Shown here: one piece after another, positions 15,839 to 23,734 of the stretch | Numbering within the stretch: the first letter of the stretch is position 1 | How the letters are laid out: the number at the start of each line of letters is the position of its first letter | Assembly: GCA_039819085.1 (NCBI GenBank) | Contig: JBCBSQ010000005.1 | Coordinates: 111,938 to 175,937 of the forward strand | Length of the DNA: 64,000 bases | Reading direction: 5' to 3' | DNA from: MED-G105 sp039819085 | GTDB taxonomy: Bacteria; Pseudomonadota; Alphaproteobacteria; Caulobacterales; Parvularculaceae | Translations under genes and position numbers: made by a program | Notes under the pieces: generated by a model | Seen by the model: the letters and a program-made list of their open reading frames with translations, nothing else | Databases searched by the model: none | What the model was told of the DNA's origin: nothing

Positions 15839-18553
15839 ATGCGCGCCGAAGAGTCCCTCGCCTCGCCTGAATCCGCTGAAGCGGCGCCGTCTACAGAGGC
15901 GGCCGCTCAAGACCAGGTCGCGCCTGTCGGCTCCAAGGAGACGCAGTCGCCGCCCGCCGAAGCGCCGCGTCCTCCAACAGGAGAAGATATCCAGCGCATG
16001 ATCGACGACGCGGCGTCGCGCGCTGCGGCGGACGCCGGCGGCGCGTCGCGCGGCATGGAGATCCTCTCTTACGCGCTGTTGTGGTCCGGCGTCGCCGTCG
16101 CTCTCGCGGCTGCGGTTTATCTTTTTTTCTACGGCGGCGTAGACCCGCTCGCCGCTCTTGCTTCGGCCGGTTTTGTTATCGGGTCGGGGCTTGTGGTCGT
16201 CGGCGCCACTCGGCCGGAACTTCTTTCCGGGTTCATGCGCGGGGACATTGGCCTGAAGGCTCGCGATTCGGACAGCGGCGACGACCTCGCCGGCGGCGGC
16301 GTGCTGGCGGGCCTCGGCGTCGCTGAAGACATTCTCGCGCGTGATCCCGACGGCAGGCTTGTGACGCGCCCTGAAGGCGTCGTCGTCTATGCGAATGCGG
16401 CCTATCGCGCGCTCGCGACGGAGGCCGGTGTGGCGGGGCCGGCCGGGCTGCCGCCGCGTCTTGACCGTCTCTTCGCGCAGCAGGGACCGGACGCGTCGAA
16501 GATCTTTCGGCTCTGCCGGGCGGCGCGAAACAGCGAGCCTGCGACCGAAGCGGTCTTTCAGAGAATCGGTTTGGAGGCGGGCGGCGCGCGTCGGCGGTTT
16601 GAAATCAGCGTTGCGCCAGTGGAGACCCGCAAGCCCTATGTCGCATGGCGGATACGGGAAGTCCCCGTCGAGAAGGAAACCGAGGACCCCGTCGCAACGG
16701 CTTACGGGCCGGCGCCGCTGCCGATCATCTCCATCGATCGCGGCGGCGGGATCGTCAGCGCCAACGATGAGATGCGCGCGCGGTTTGATCTTGGGGTGGG
16801 CGCAGCGTCGGTCGAAGACCTGATCCTTGGCGATGTCCGGACACTGATTGATGCGCTTTGGCGATGCGACGGCGCGCCCGAAGAGGCGCTCGTCCGCGCG
16901 AAGGGAGCGCCAAAGGAAGGCGCGCCGGCGACGTTCCGCGCGTTTCGCCGGGGCGGCGTCGGCGAGGGCGTCGTCTATGTGGCGATCGACATAGCGGCGG
17001 AGGACCCGGCTGACGCCGTCGCCGCCAGCGTCGCCGGCGAAGTCACTGAAGCCCCGTTCGGGGTGGCGATCGTCGAAGGCGAATTCGGCCGCGAAGCGAA
17101 GATTGTCGAAGCGAACGGCGCTTTCCTGTCGTCTTTTCAGGGCGCGGCGAAGGGCGCGACGCTGTCGAAGGTGTTGCCGCTGGACGCGATCGCCGACCTC
17201 GCCGCCGAGGCGCGCAAGAAGCAGACCGCGACGCCGAGGCCCGTCGATGCGGAGGTCAGGGACGGCGCTGATGCGGCGCGCGCTTTCTCCGTCTATGTAC
17301 GGACGATGCGACGCAAACGGGGCGGATACGGGCCCAAGCGCGCGTTTCTCTATTCGGTGGAAATCACCGAAACGAAGCGCATGCAGGAAGACCATGTCCA
17401 GGATCAGAAACTAAAGGCGATCGGCAATATCGCGGGCGAAGTCGCCCATGATTTCAACAATCTTCTGCAAGTGGTCCTCGCGAGCTGCGAGGATCTCCTT
17501 GTAAGCCATCCGGCCGGCGATCCTGCGTATGCGGATCTACTTCTGATCCGGCAGAACGCGCAGCGCGCCGCGAACCTGACGCGTCAATTGCTCGCTTACT
17601 CCCGCAAACAAACGCTGACGAGCAAGAGCCAGTCGATCACTGACCTTCTGATGGATTTCTCGCCATTCCTTGATCGCGCTGTCGGCGAGAAAGTGCGGCT
17701 GAAGCTGAAGAACGGCCGTGGGCTGCCGAAGGTGAAAATTGACACCAATCAATTCGAAACGGCGCTCATGAACCTCGCCGTGAACGCGCGAGACGCAATG
17801 GCGCCGGAGGGCGGCGACGTCCGCATCGAAACGGAATGCGTCATGCGGGAAAGCGTCGCGTCGCTCGGGCTCAATCAGCTGCGCGATCAGGACCACCTGC
17901 TCGTCTCGGTGATCGACACGGGTCCTGGTGTTCCCGACGACATCAGAACGAAGATCTTCGATCCATTCTTCACCACCAAAGACGTCGGCAAGGGAACCGG
18001 GCTCGGTCTTTCCGCCGTGCAGGGGGTCATTGAGCAGATGGGCGGCGCGATCACCGTGGAGAATCTCTCTGAAGGCGGTGCCGCTTTCCGCATTTATCTG
18101 CCGGCGTGCGAAGCGGACGATCAGGAAGAGGCGCCTGCGGAGACGGCCCCGCCCGTCGCCGCGGATGTTGACTATTCCGGCGTCGGACGGATTCTCGTTG
18201 TCGAGGATGAGCCTGGCGTGCGGCTCGTCGTCGTCAAGACGCTTGAGCGGGCGGGGTATGAGGTGGACGTCGCGGATGATGGCGTCGAGGCGTTGGAGAT
18301 GCTTGAGCAGGATGCAGGTTACGACCTCGTGATTTCAGACATCATGATGCCGGAGGTGGACGGCCCCGCGATGGTCGCCGAAGCGCGCAAGCGGTTCGAC
18401 CTGAAGGCGGAAGTCGTTTTCATGTCCGGTTATGCGGAGGCGGCGGTCCGCGAACAGCTCGATGAGATCGAGCGGTCGCACTTCATCCAGAAGCCGTTCC
18501 AGAAAGCGGATCTCTCCGTCCTGGTGCGGAAAATCATTCACGGCGACGAGTAG
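15839..18553 (+). CDS. cckA: Hybrid sensor histidine kinase, CckA-like
   Basis: A 904-residue membrane kinase. It has a cytoplasmic, Pro/Ala-rich leader (1-70), two transmembrane segments (about 75-95 and 100-120), then PAS-like regions (about 165-280, 300-390, 400-510). The HisKA box with the CckA-type motif VAHDFNNLL places the phosphorylated His at 537, followed by the HATPase domain (MNLAVNARDAM N-box, DTGPGVP, GTGLGLS) and a receiver with Asp834 (ISDIMMPEVDG). In Caulobacter, CckA passes phosphate through ChpT to CtrA and CpdR to control the cell cycle. The protein is longer than Caulobacter CckA because of the N-terminal and PAS parts. The ATG at 15839 (GGGAGCG upstream) is preferred to the frame's first ATG at 15779. 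The identity rests on the layout and the HDFNN box. Confidence 0.82.
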   Translation: MRAEESLASPESAEAAPSTEAAAQDQVAPVGSKETQSPPAEAPRPPTGEDIQRMIDDAASRAAADAGGASRGMEILSYALLWSGVAVALAAAVYLFFYGGVDPLAALASAGFVIGSGLVVVGATRPELLSGFMRGDIGLKARDSDSGDDLAGGGVLAGLGVAEDILARDPDGRLVTRPEGVVVYANAAYRALATEAGVAGPAGLPPRLDRLFAQQGPDASKIFRLCRAARNSEPATEAVFQRIGLEAGGARRRFEISVAPVETRKPYVAWRIREVPVEKETEDPVATAYGPAPLPIISIDRGGGIVSANDEMRARFDLGVGAASVEDLILGDVRTLIDALWRCDGAPEEALVRAKGAPKEGAPATFRAFRRGGVGEGVVYVAIDIAAEDPADAVAASVAGEVTEAPFGVAIVEGEFGREAKIVEANGAFLSSFQGAAKGATLSKVLPLDAIADLAAEARKKQTATPRPVDAEVRDGADAARAFSVYVRTMRRKRGGYGPKRAFLYSVEITETKRMQEDHVQDQKLKAIGNIAGEVAHDFNNLLQVVLASCEDLLVSHPAGDPAYADLLLIRQNAQRAANLTRQLLAYSRKQTLTSKSQSITDLLMDFSPFLDRAVGEKVRLKLKNGRGLPKVKIDTNQFETALMNLAVNARDAMAPEGGDVRIETECVMRESVASLGLNQLRDQDHLLVSVIDTGPGVPDDIRTKIFDPFFTTKDVGKGTGLGLSAVQGVIEQMGGAITVENLSEGGAAFRIYLPACEADDQEEAPAETAPPVAADVDYSGVGRILVVEDEPGVRLVVVKTLERAGYEVDVADDGVEALEMLEQDAGYDLVISDIMMPEVDGPAMVAEARKRFDLKAEVVFMSGYAEAAVREQLDEIERSHFIQKPFQKADLSVLVRKIIHGDE

Positions 18554-18652
18554 GCGAATAGGCCCGCCGCGCTTGCCTCAACCGGCCCTGTCGACGCAAG
18601 ATTGGGGTTTGGAAAACGGCGCGTTCGGGCGCCGTCTGAACAGGATTGCGCC

Positions 18653-19417
18653 ATGCGGCAAATCGTTTTCGACCTGGAGACGACGGGTTTTCGGTTCGAC
18701 GAAGGCCACCGGATCGTTGAGATTGGCGGCGTCGAACTCGTGCGCGGCGCGGTCACCGGGAAATCGTTCCATATCTATGTGAACCCGCAGCGCGAGGTGC
18801 CGAAGGGCGCGGTGGACGTTCATGGCCTCACCTATGATTTTCTGAAAGATCATCCGGTGTTCGAGGACCCGCGCGTCGCCCCGGCGTTCCTTGAATTCGT
18901 TGGCGACGCGGAGCTGATCGCCCACAATGGCAAGGCGTTCGATCTGCCGTTTCTGAATGACGAACTCGGCGCGGCGAAGCTCCCCCGGCTTGAAAACGAT
19001 CTTCTCGATACGTTGCATCTTGCGCGGCGGCGTTTTCCGGGCTCGCCGGCGAGCCTTGACGCCTTGTGCGCCCGGTTCGGGATCGACACTGCGGCGCGGG
19101 AGCGCTACGGCCACGGGGCGCTGCTCGACTCTCGTCTGTTGGCGGAAGTTTATATTGAGCTGACGGGGGGCGCGCAGACCGGATTTGACCTTGACGCCGG
19201 CGCGAGCGCCGCATTGGCGGGCAGGAACCGCGGGCCGGCGCGTCAGCGTCCGGGCCCGCCGCCAAAGCTTCTGACGGACGAAGAGAAGGCCGCGCACGCA
19301 GCGTTCATTGAGGAAATGGGACCGGAGGCTGTGTGGCGCGCGTTTGACGCCGCGTCGGATGGCGCGCAGACCGACTGCAGTCAGACCATGCAAAGCCGGC
19401 CTGTCGCCGCGGAGTAG
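18653..19417 (+). CDS. dnaQ: DnaQ-type 3'-5' exonuclease (DNA polymerase III epsilon)
   Basis: A 254-residue DEDDh exonuclease. Exo I is FDLETTG (residues 6-12), Exo II lies in the IAHNGKAFDLPFL stretch, and Exo III is the HGALLDSRLLAEVY helix with the His and Asp ligands. The length and C-terminal tail match the proofreading epsilon subunit, which binds the polymerase through that tail. The ATG at 18653 has AGGA 7 bases before it. In alphaproteobacteria dnaQ commonly precedes secB, which lies convergent just downstream here and supports the replication role over that of a generic exonuclease. Confidence 0.92.
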   Translation: MRQIVFDLETTGFRFDEGHRIVEIGGVELVRGAVTGKSFHIYVNPQREVPKGAVDVHGLTYDFLKDHPVFEDPRVAPAFLEFVGDAELIAHNGKAFDLPFLNDELGAAKLPRLENDLLDTLHLARRRFPGSPASLDALCARFGIDTAARERYGHGALLDSRLLAEVYIELTGGAQTGFDLDAGASAALAGRNRGPARQRPGPPPKLLTDEEKAAHAAFIEEMGPEAVWRAFDAASDGAQTDCSQTMQSRPVAAE

Positions 19418-19422
19418 CGACC

Positions 19423-19447
19423 GGCGGGGCGCGTTAAGCGCCCGCCG
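19423..19447. terminator. Hairpin between convergent dnaQ and secB
   Basis: The inverted repeat GGCGGGGCGC/GCGCCCGCC with a GTTAA-type loop lies exactly between the two converging genes. There is no T-tract on either strand, so it could be a Rho-assisted or bidirectional stop. Confidence 0.45.
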
Positions 19448-19461
19448 AGATCACCGGGCGC

Positions 19462-19956
19462 TCAGGCCTGGGCCCCTTCCGGCGCCGGGCTCGCGGCGGC
19501 GGCGCGCCGGCGCTGTTCGTAGATTGCGAGAAAGTCGATCGGGTCCAGCATGACTGGCGGGAAGTTGCCGGTCTGGGTGGTCTCGGCGAGGATCTGGCGC
19601 AGGAACGGAAAGATGATCCGCGGGCACTCCACCAGGAGCACGATCTCAAGCTGTTCGGCCGGCACGTTCTTGATCTCAAACGCGCCAGCGTAAGCGCTCT
19701 CAATCACGAAGACCGCTTCTTCATTGTGCGTCGCCTTCGCGGAGACGGTTAATTCAACCTCATACTGATCTTCGCCGACGCCGCGGGCGTTGACGTCGAC
19801 ATTGACGGCGATGTTGGGCGCCGCCGTCATCGTTGTGAACACCTGCGGGGCGCGCGGGTTTTCGAACGAAAGGTCCTTCAGGTACTGCGCGAGGACCCTG
19901 AGGCTCGGGGCGGCGTCGCCGACGCCGGGCGCTGGAGGAGTGGGGGTGTCGGACAT
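19462..19956 (-). CDS. secB: Protein-export chaperone SecB
   Basis: A 164-residue cytosolic chaperone that keeps preproteins unfolded and delivers them to SecA. The SecB core is evident: LAQYLKDLSFENP at about 24-36, the VELTVSAKA strand, the LLVECPRIIFPFLRQILAE segment and the LDPIDFLAIYEQR end. The start at 19956 follows an AAAGGTG ribosome binding site; the longer frame adds six residues only. The extended acidic, Pro-rich N-terminus and Ala-rich tail are common in alphaproteobacteria. It forms the usual block with fxsA and the tim44-like gene. Confidence 0.95.
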   Translation of the reverse strand: MSDTPTPPAPGVGDAAPSLRVLAQYLKDLSFENPRAPQVFTTMTAAPNIAVNVDVNARGVGEDQYEVELTVSAKATHNEEAVFVIESAYAGAFEIKNVPAEQLEIVLLVECPRIIFPFLRQILAETTQTGNFPPVMLDPIDFLAIYEQRRRAAAASPAPEGAQA

Positions 19957-20192
19957 GACGTCACCTTTGTTCATTGCGCGCCATCATCGCGCGCATCTTC
20001 AGAGCGCTTCAGCTGGTTCACTTGCAGCGCGCGCGACGAGAACCTCGCCTGCCGCCGGAAGCGGCCGTCACGTCGCGCTGGAGCGCCATGACGCGCGCGG
20101 GGACTGTAAACGAAGCGCGGGTGGTACACGGGCCCGGCGCGCGCCGCAAGCCGATGTCCGGCCAACGCATCGCCAAGATCCGCTTTGCGGCT

Positions 20193-20597
20193 TTAAGGGT
20201 CGATGCGCCGGACGGTGATAATGCGGCCTTCGGCGTCGGCGCGCGCCTTCAGGTAGGCGACCGCTTTCGCGGCCAGCCAGTGGCGGATCGGCGGCGTCAA
20301 CAGCGCAAAACCAACCGCGTCGGTGATAAAGCCGGGCGTCATGAGAAACGGCGCCGCCAGGATAAGAAAGACGCCGTCGGCGATCGCGTCGAGGGGCGCG
20401 CGGCCTTCCGACAGATCGCGCTGGGCGGAGTTGAGGGCCGCTAGTCCCTGCGCCCTCAGGATCAACCCGCCGATGATGGCGGTGCCGACGCACGCGGCGA
20501 TGACAGGACCGGCGCCAAAAGCGCCGCCGGCGGCGATCAGGACATAGATCTCCAAAAGCGGCCCGATCACAAAAAGCGCGATGAGAATAATAGCCAT
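20193..20597 (-). CDS. fxsA: FxsA-family membrane protein
   Basis: A 134-residue cytoplasmic-membrane protein. Family features are the N-terminal pair of hydrophobic segments with the LLEIYVLI motif, the GGLILRAQGLAALN stretch and a PGFITDAVGFALLTPPIR motif. In E. coli FxsA overproduction relieves F-plasmid exclusion of phage T7; its cellular role remains poorly defined. It is transcribed toward secB and divergent from the tim44-like gene. Confidence 0.9.
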   Translation of the reverse strand: MAIILIALFVIGPLLEIYVLIAAGGAFGAGPVIAACVGTAIIGGLILRAQGLAALNSAQRDLSEGRAPLDAIADGVFLILAAPFLMTPGFITDAVGFALLTPPIRHWLAAKAVAYLKARADAEGRIITVRRIDP

Positions 20598-20812
20598 GCG
20601 ACCTTCGGTTTGCTTCAGCAGGTGTATTCAGTATGGCCCTGCCTATATAGTGGCATAAGCGGATCGTTCACCGCTTTCGGGTAGATAACGGCGAACGGAC
20701 GCGCGGTTCGCCGCAAATTGCAGGACGCCATCCGGGCGTTTTGCTCGGACTCTGGTGCGGCCGAAATGGGTATGGCCCATTTTGAGTTTTTAGAACAAGG
20801 GCTTGCGTATTT
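20598..20812. promoter_or_regulatory. Divergent fxsA / tim44 promoter region
   Basis: This 215-base space between divergent genes contains an A+T-rich core with TATATA at about 20645-20650, usable as a -10 on either strand, and a TTTT-rich stretch near 20780. It must hold both promoters, but exact boxes are not certain. Confidence 0.4.
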
Positions 20813-21460
20813 ATGGATCCTCTCAGCCTGATACTCGCCGGCGTTGCGATCTTCTTTGTGTACAAGCTGATTTCCGTCCTGGGCGCGCGCACCGGTCACG
20901 AACAGCGCCAGGAAATCGAAGGCCTGCAACGCGCTGCGCGGTCGCAGGAGGACGATGTCGCCGGCGACGCAGCGCCGGTTCGTCAGGAATCGAACCGTCC
21001 CGCCGCGCAGGTCTCGCCCGCCGCCGCGCCATTGCGCGAGGCCGATCCCGACTTTGACGAAGGCGCCTTCCTGGATGGCGCAAAGGGCGCTTATGAGATG
21101 ATTGTCGAAGCGTTCGCCGCGGGCGATCTGAAGAGCATCAAGAAATTCCTTGCTGCGTCGGTCCATGACGCGTTCAAGCGGGCGCTCAGCGATCGCGATA
21201 CAACCGGCGCGCGGGTCGACTTGAAATTCGTCGGGATCGAGGACGCGGCGGTCAAGTCGTCCAGGGTGGCCGACGGATCAATGATCGCCGTCGTCGATTT
21301 CGCCTCCAATCAGGTGCGCACGACCTATGACCGCGATGGCAACGTGATTGACGGCGACCCGAACCGCGTCGACCTCGTGCGCGACGCGTGGACGTTCTCA
21401 CGGAAGATCGCGTCATCTGATCCGAACTGGACCTTGGTGGCGACGAGCGCATCAGCCTAA
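20813..21460 (+). CDS. Tim44/TimA-like membrane-associated protein
   Basis: A 215-residue protein with an N-terminal transmembrane segment (residues 4-22), a polar linker rich in Gln, Ala and Pro (about 28-78) and a C-terminal Tim44-type domain (about 80-212). The domain begins with FDEGAFLDGAKGAYEMIVEAFAAGD and ends with the VRDAWTFSRK and DPNWTLVATSA strands. It is the bacterial counterpart of the domain in mitochondrial Tim44. In alphaproteobacteria the TimA protein is inner-membrane bound, encoded between fxsA and mltA as here, and of uncertain role in envelope biogenesis. Confidence 0.93.
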   Translation: MDPLSLILAGVAIFFVYKLISVLGARTGHEQRQEIEGLQRAARSQEDDVAGDAAPVRQESNRPAAQVSPAAAPLREADPDFDEGAFLDGAKGAYEMIVEAFAAGDLKSIKKFLAASVHDAFKRALSDRDTTGARVDLKFVGIEDAAVKSSRVADGSMIAVVDFASNQVRTTYDRDGNVIDGDPNRVDLVRDAWTFSRKIASSDPNWTLVATSASA

Positions 21461-21536
21461 GAAGCCTTGTCGGCCGCTTGTCGGCGACGCCGCCGCGTCA
21501 CATCGATGCGGCGCAGTCCAAGGCTATGGCCCTTTC

Positions 21537-22940
21537 ATGACGGTATCTACGAAGTCCGCGATGTTTCGCTTGGGGCCGGTCGCCGCTGGGGCGTTGAGCG
21601 CTGGCGCGCTCATGGCGATGATTACCGCGTTTGTCGTTATAAGGAACGTTGTCTCGACGGGGACGGCGGATCTCGAAGTTGATTATGCGCCGGTCGGGGT
21701 CAGTTTCCACCGGGTTCCGTTCGACGCGCTGGTCGACTGGCGGCTGGACAAAGTCAGTGAGGCGCTGCCCGCCTTCCTGCGGTCCTGCGACGGCCTCATG
21801 GCGCGGCCGGCTTCCGAGCCCTTTAACAAGACTGAGTTGATCAGCTCGCCCTTTCTTGGGGACGATCTTCTGGCGGGGCGGGTCGGCGACTGGCTGCCGC
21901 TGTGCGAAGAGGCCCGGCGGGTTGAAAAAGGGATCTATGCGGACGAACGGGCGCGCTCCAGCGCGGCGCGTGATTTCCTGACTTCAGGGTTCGATCCCGT
22001 CGCCGTCGCGCGCCGCTCCGCTCCCGCGGCGACGGGCAGGATGGCCGGCCAGGCGCCGATTGACGATCCTCTCGGCAAAGCGACCGGCTATTACGAACCG
22101 ACTTTCCGTGCGTCTCTGGTGAAGACCGAACGCTATAGCGCGCCGGTCTATGCGCGGCCCCTGGACCTTGTCTCCGTGAACCTTGGGGACTTCGATCCGA
22201 CGCTGAAAGGCCGCCGCGTTTCAGGGCGGGTGAGAGACGGCGCGCTCGCCCCTTATCCGTCGCGCGCGGAAATCAATGACGGCGCCTTGAGCCGCCTCGC
22301 CTCGCCGATCGCCTACATGGACCCTGATGATCTGTTCTTTCTTCAGATTCAGGGCTCTGGCCGGCTTGCGGTCCGGACCGCCGGCGAGATGCGAGAGATC
22401 CGCGTCGGATATGACGGCGCGAATGGGCGAAGTTACTACGCAATCGGTCGGGCGCTTGTTGAGTCCGGAGAGATTGCCCTTGAGGACATCTCGATGCAGG
22501 CGATCCGAAAATGGCTGCGCGAGGCCGAACCGGAAAAGGCTCGAAAGCTCCGCGAACGCAATCCGTCCTATGTGTTTTTTCGGCTCATCCCCAGCCTGCC
22601 GGAACCGGAGCTTGGACCGGTGGGCGCCGCGGGGGTTCAGCTGACGGCCATGCGCAGCCTCGCGGTAGATCCAGTCTACTACGGTTTTGGGGCGTTTATC
22701 TGGGTGGCGTCGCGCACCAAGAACGACCGGGAAGAGGGGCGGCTGCTCGTCGCCCAGGACATCGGTGGGGCCATCAAGGGGCCGCTTCGCGGCGATGTCT
22801 TTATCGGTTCGGGACAGGAGGCGGCCCGCATCGCCGGCGAAATGAACGCCCCTTCGAGTTTCGTCGTATTGTTGCCGAAGACACTGGCGGCGCGATTTCC
22901 AGAAGGGCCGGCGAAGCTGGCGCGGCCTGAAGCGCCGTGA
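21537..22940 (+). CDS. mltA: Membrane-bound lytic murein transglycosylase A
   Basis: A 467-residue protein. After an N-terminal membrane anchor (about 10-35), the MltA barrel domain starts with the VPFDALVDWRLDKVSEALPAF-like helix and holds the GYYEP and LFFLQIQGSGRL motifs. The 3D (DDD) domain follows with YYGFGAFIWV, the QDIGGAIKGPLRGD stretch with the catalytic Asp, and FIGSGQEAARIAG. It cleaves the glycan strand of murein to 1,6-anhydro products. No lipobox is present, unlike E. coli MltA; it is instead anchored by a helix. The ATG at 21537 is the first after the tim44 stop that keeps the anchor intact. It belongs to the tim44-mltA-smr unit, and an AmpG permease for muropeptides is also in the window. 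Confidence 0.93.
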   Translation: MTVSTKSAMFRLGPVAAGALSAGALMAMITAFVVIRNVVSTGTADLEVDYAPVGVSFHRVPFDALVDWRLDKVSEALPAFLRSCDGLMARPASEPFNKTELISSPFLGDDLLAGRVGDWLPLCEEARRVEKGIYADERARSSAARDFLTSGFDPVAVARRSAPAATGRMAGQAPIDDPLGKATGYYEPTFRASLVKTERYSAPVYARPLDLVSVNLGDFDPTLKGRRVSGRVRDGALAPYPSRAEINDGALSRLASPIAYMDPDDLFFLQIQGSGRLAVRTAGEMREIRVGYDGANGRSYYAIGRALVESGEIALEDISMQAIRKWLREAEPEKARKLRERNPSYVFFRLIPSLPEPELGPVGAAGVQLTAMRSLAVDPVYYGFGAFIWVASRTKNDREEGRLLVAQDIGGAIKGPLRGDVFIGSGQEAARIAGEMNAPSSFVVLLPKTLAARFPEGPAKLARPEAP

Positions 22941-22990
22941 CGCGACGCCGGATAGGAGGTTGAACGCGTTCCGGAAAGGACATCGTTTCG

Positions 22991-23734
22991 ATGCCGGATC
23001 GAAAACTCGATGACGCAGAGTCCCGGCTATGGCGACGGGTGGCGCGCCATGTGTCGCGGCGGGCTGACGCCGGCGACCGACGTCAGGCTGCTACGCCGCC
23101 TGACGGCAAGGCGGCTGACGATAAAGCCACTGACGAAAACGTCAGCATGTCCGACCTTTTGGCGGAAGAGGACGCCACGGCGACAGGCCGCGCGCCGGCT
23201 GAGCGCACGCCCCCACGTGATCGGGTCCCGTCGGGCGCCGCTGACCGGCCAAGGGCGCCGGCGAGGCGGTCCGCGCCCGCTTCGCCCGCCGCGCCCGCGT
23301 ACGGCGCGGGCGATCCGAAGAGTGACCGGGCGGTGGCGCGTCGCCGCCAATCCATCGATCGTGTTATCGATCTGCATGGCATGACGCAGGAGGTGGCGGA
23401 GCGCGCTTTTGTGGCGTTTGTGACCGCTGCTTATCACGACGGCTGTCGGCGGCTCTTGGTGATCACCGGCAAGGGCGGTCCGGCGTCCCAGTCAAATCTG
23501 ACGCGACGTCGGCTGGGCGTGGATGATCCTGAACTGAGCGCTGACCAGCATCCCGCCTATCCGCGGCGCGGCGTTCTTCGGGAGAGCGTGCGGGCCTGGG
23601 TCGATGCGCCGGAGTTGCGGCCAATGATCGCGAGGCTCTCGTCGGCGCGGCCGAAGGACGGCGGCGCGGGAGCGTACTACCTGTTTTTGAAACCGCGTAG
23701 CGCGCCCGGGCGTCAACCGCCGAAGAGGCGCTGA
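22991..23734 (+). CDS. Smr-domain protein
   Basis: A 247-residue protein with a disordered Ala/Arg/Pro-rich leader (about 20-118) and a C-terminal Smr domain (about 125-245). The domain shows DLHGMT (residues 129-134) and ITGKGG, and ends with a YYLFLKPR strand; a loop of about 30 residues after GKGG is usual in alphaproteobacterial members. Smr domains are nucleases or nucleic-acid binders, and bacterial ones can act in ribosome rescue or recombination. Its 3' end overlaps the convergent prephenate-dehydratase-like gene by 22 bases. It follows mltA closely, as in related genomes. Confidence 0.9.
   Translation: MPDRKLDDAESRLWRRVARHVSRRADAGDRRQAATPPDGKAADDKATDENVSMSDLLAEEDATATGRAPAERTPPRDRVPSGAADRPRAPARRSAPASPAAPAYGAGDPKSDRAVARRRQSIDRVIDLHGMTQEVAERAFVAFVTAAYHDGCRRLLVITGKGGPASQSNLTRRRLGVDDPELSADQHPAYPRRGVLRESVRAWVDAPELRPMIARLSSARPKDGGAGAYYLFLKPRSAPGRQPPKRR

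Noticed and set aside
14684..17395. A 903-codon open frame on the minus strand
   Set aside because: Only the last 310 codons (patatin) have family features; the first part is antisense to the CckA-like kinase and is Arg-rich with no domains, typical of open frames in GC-rich DNA.
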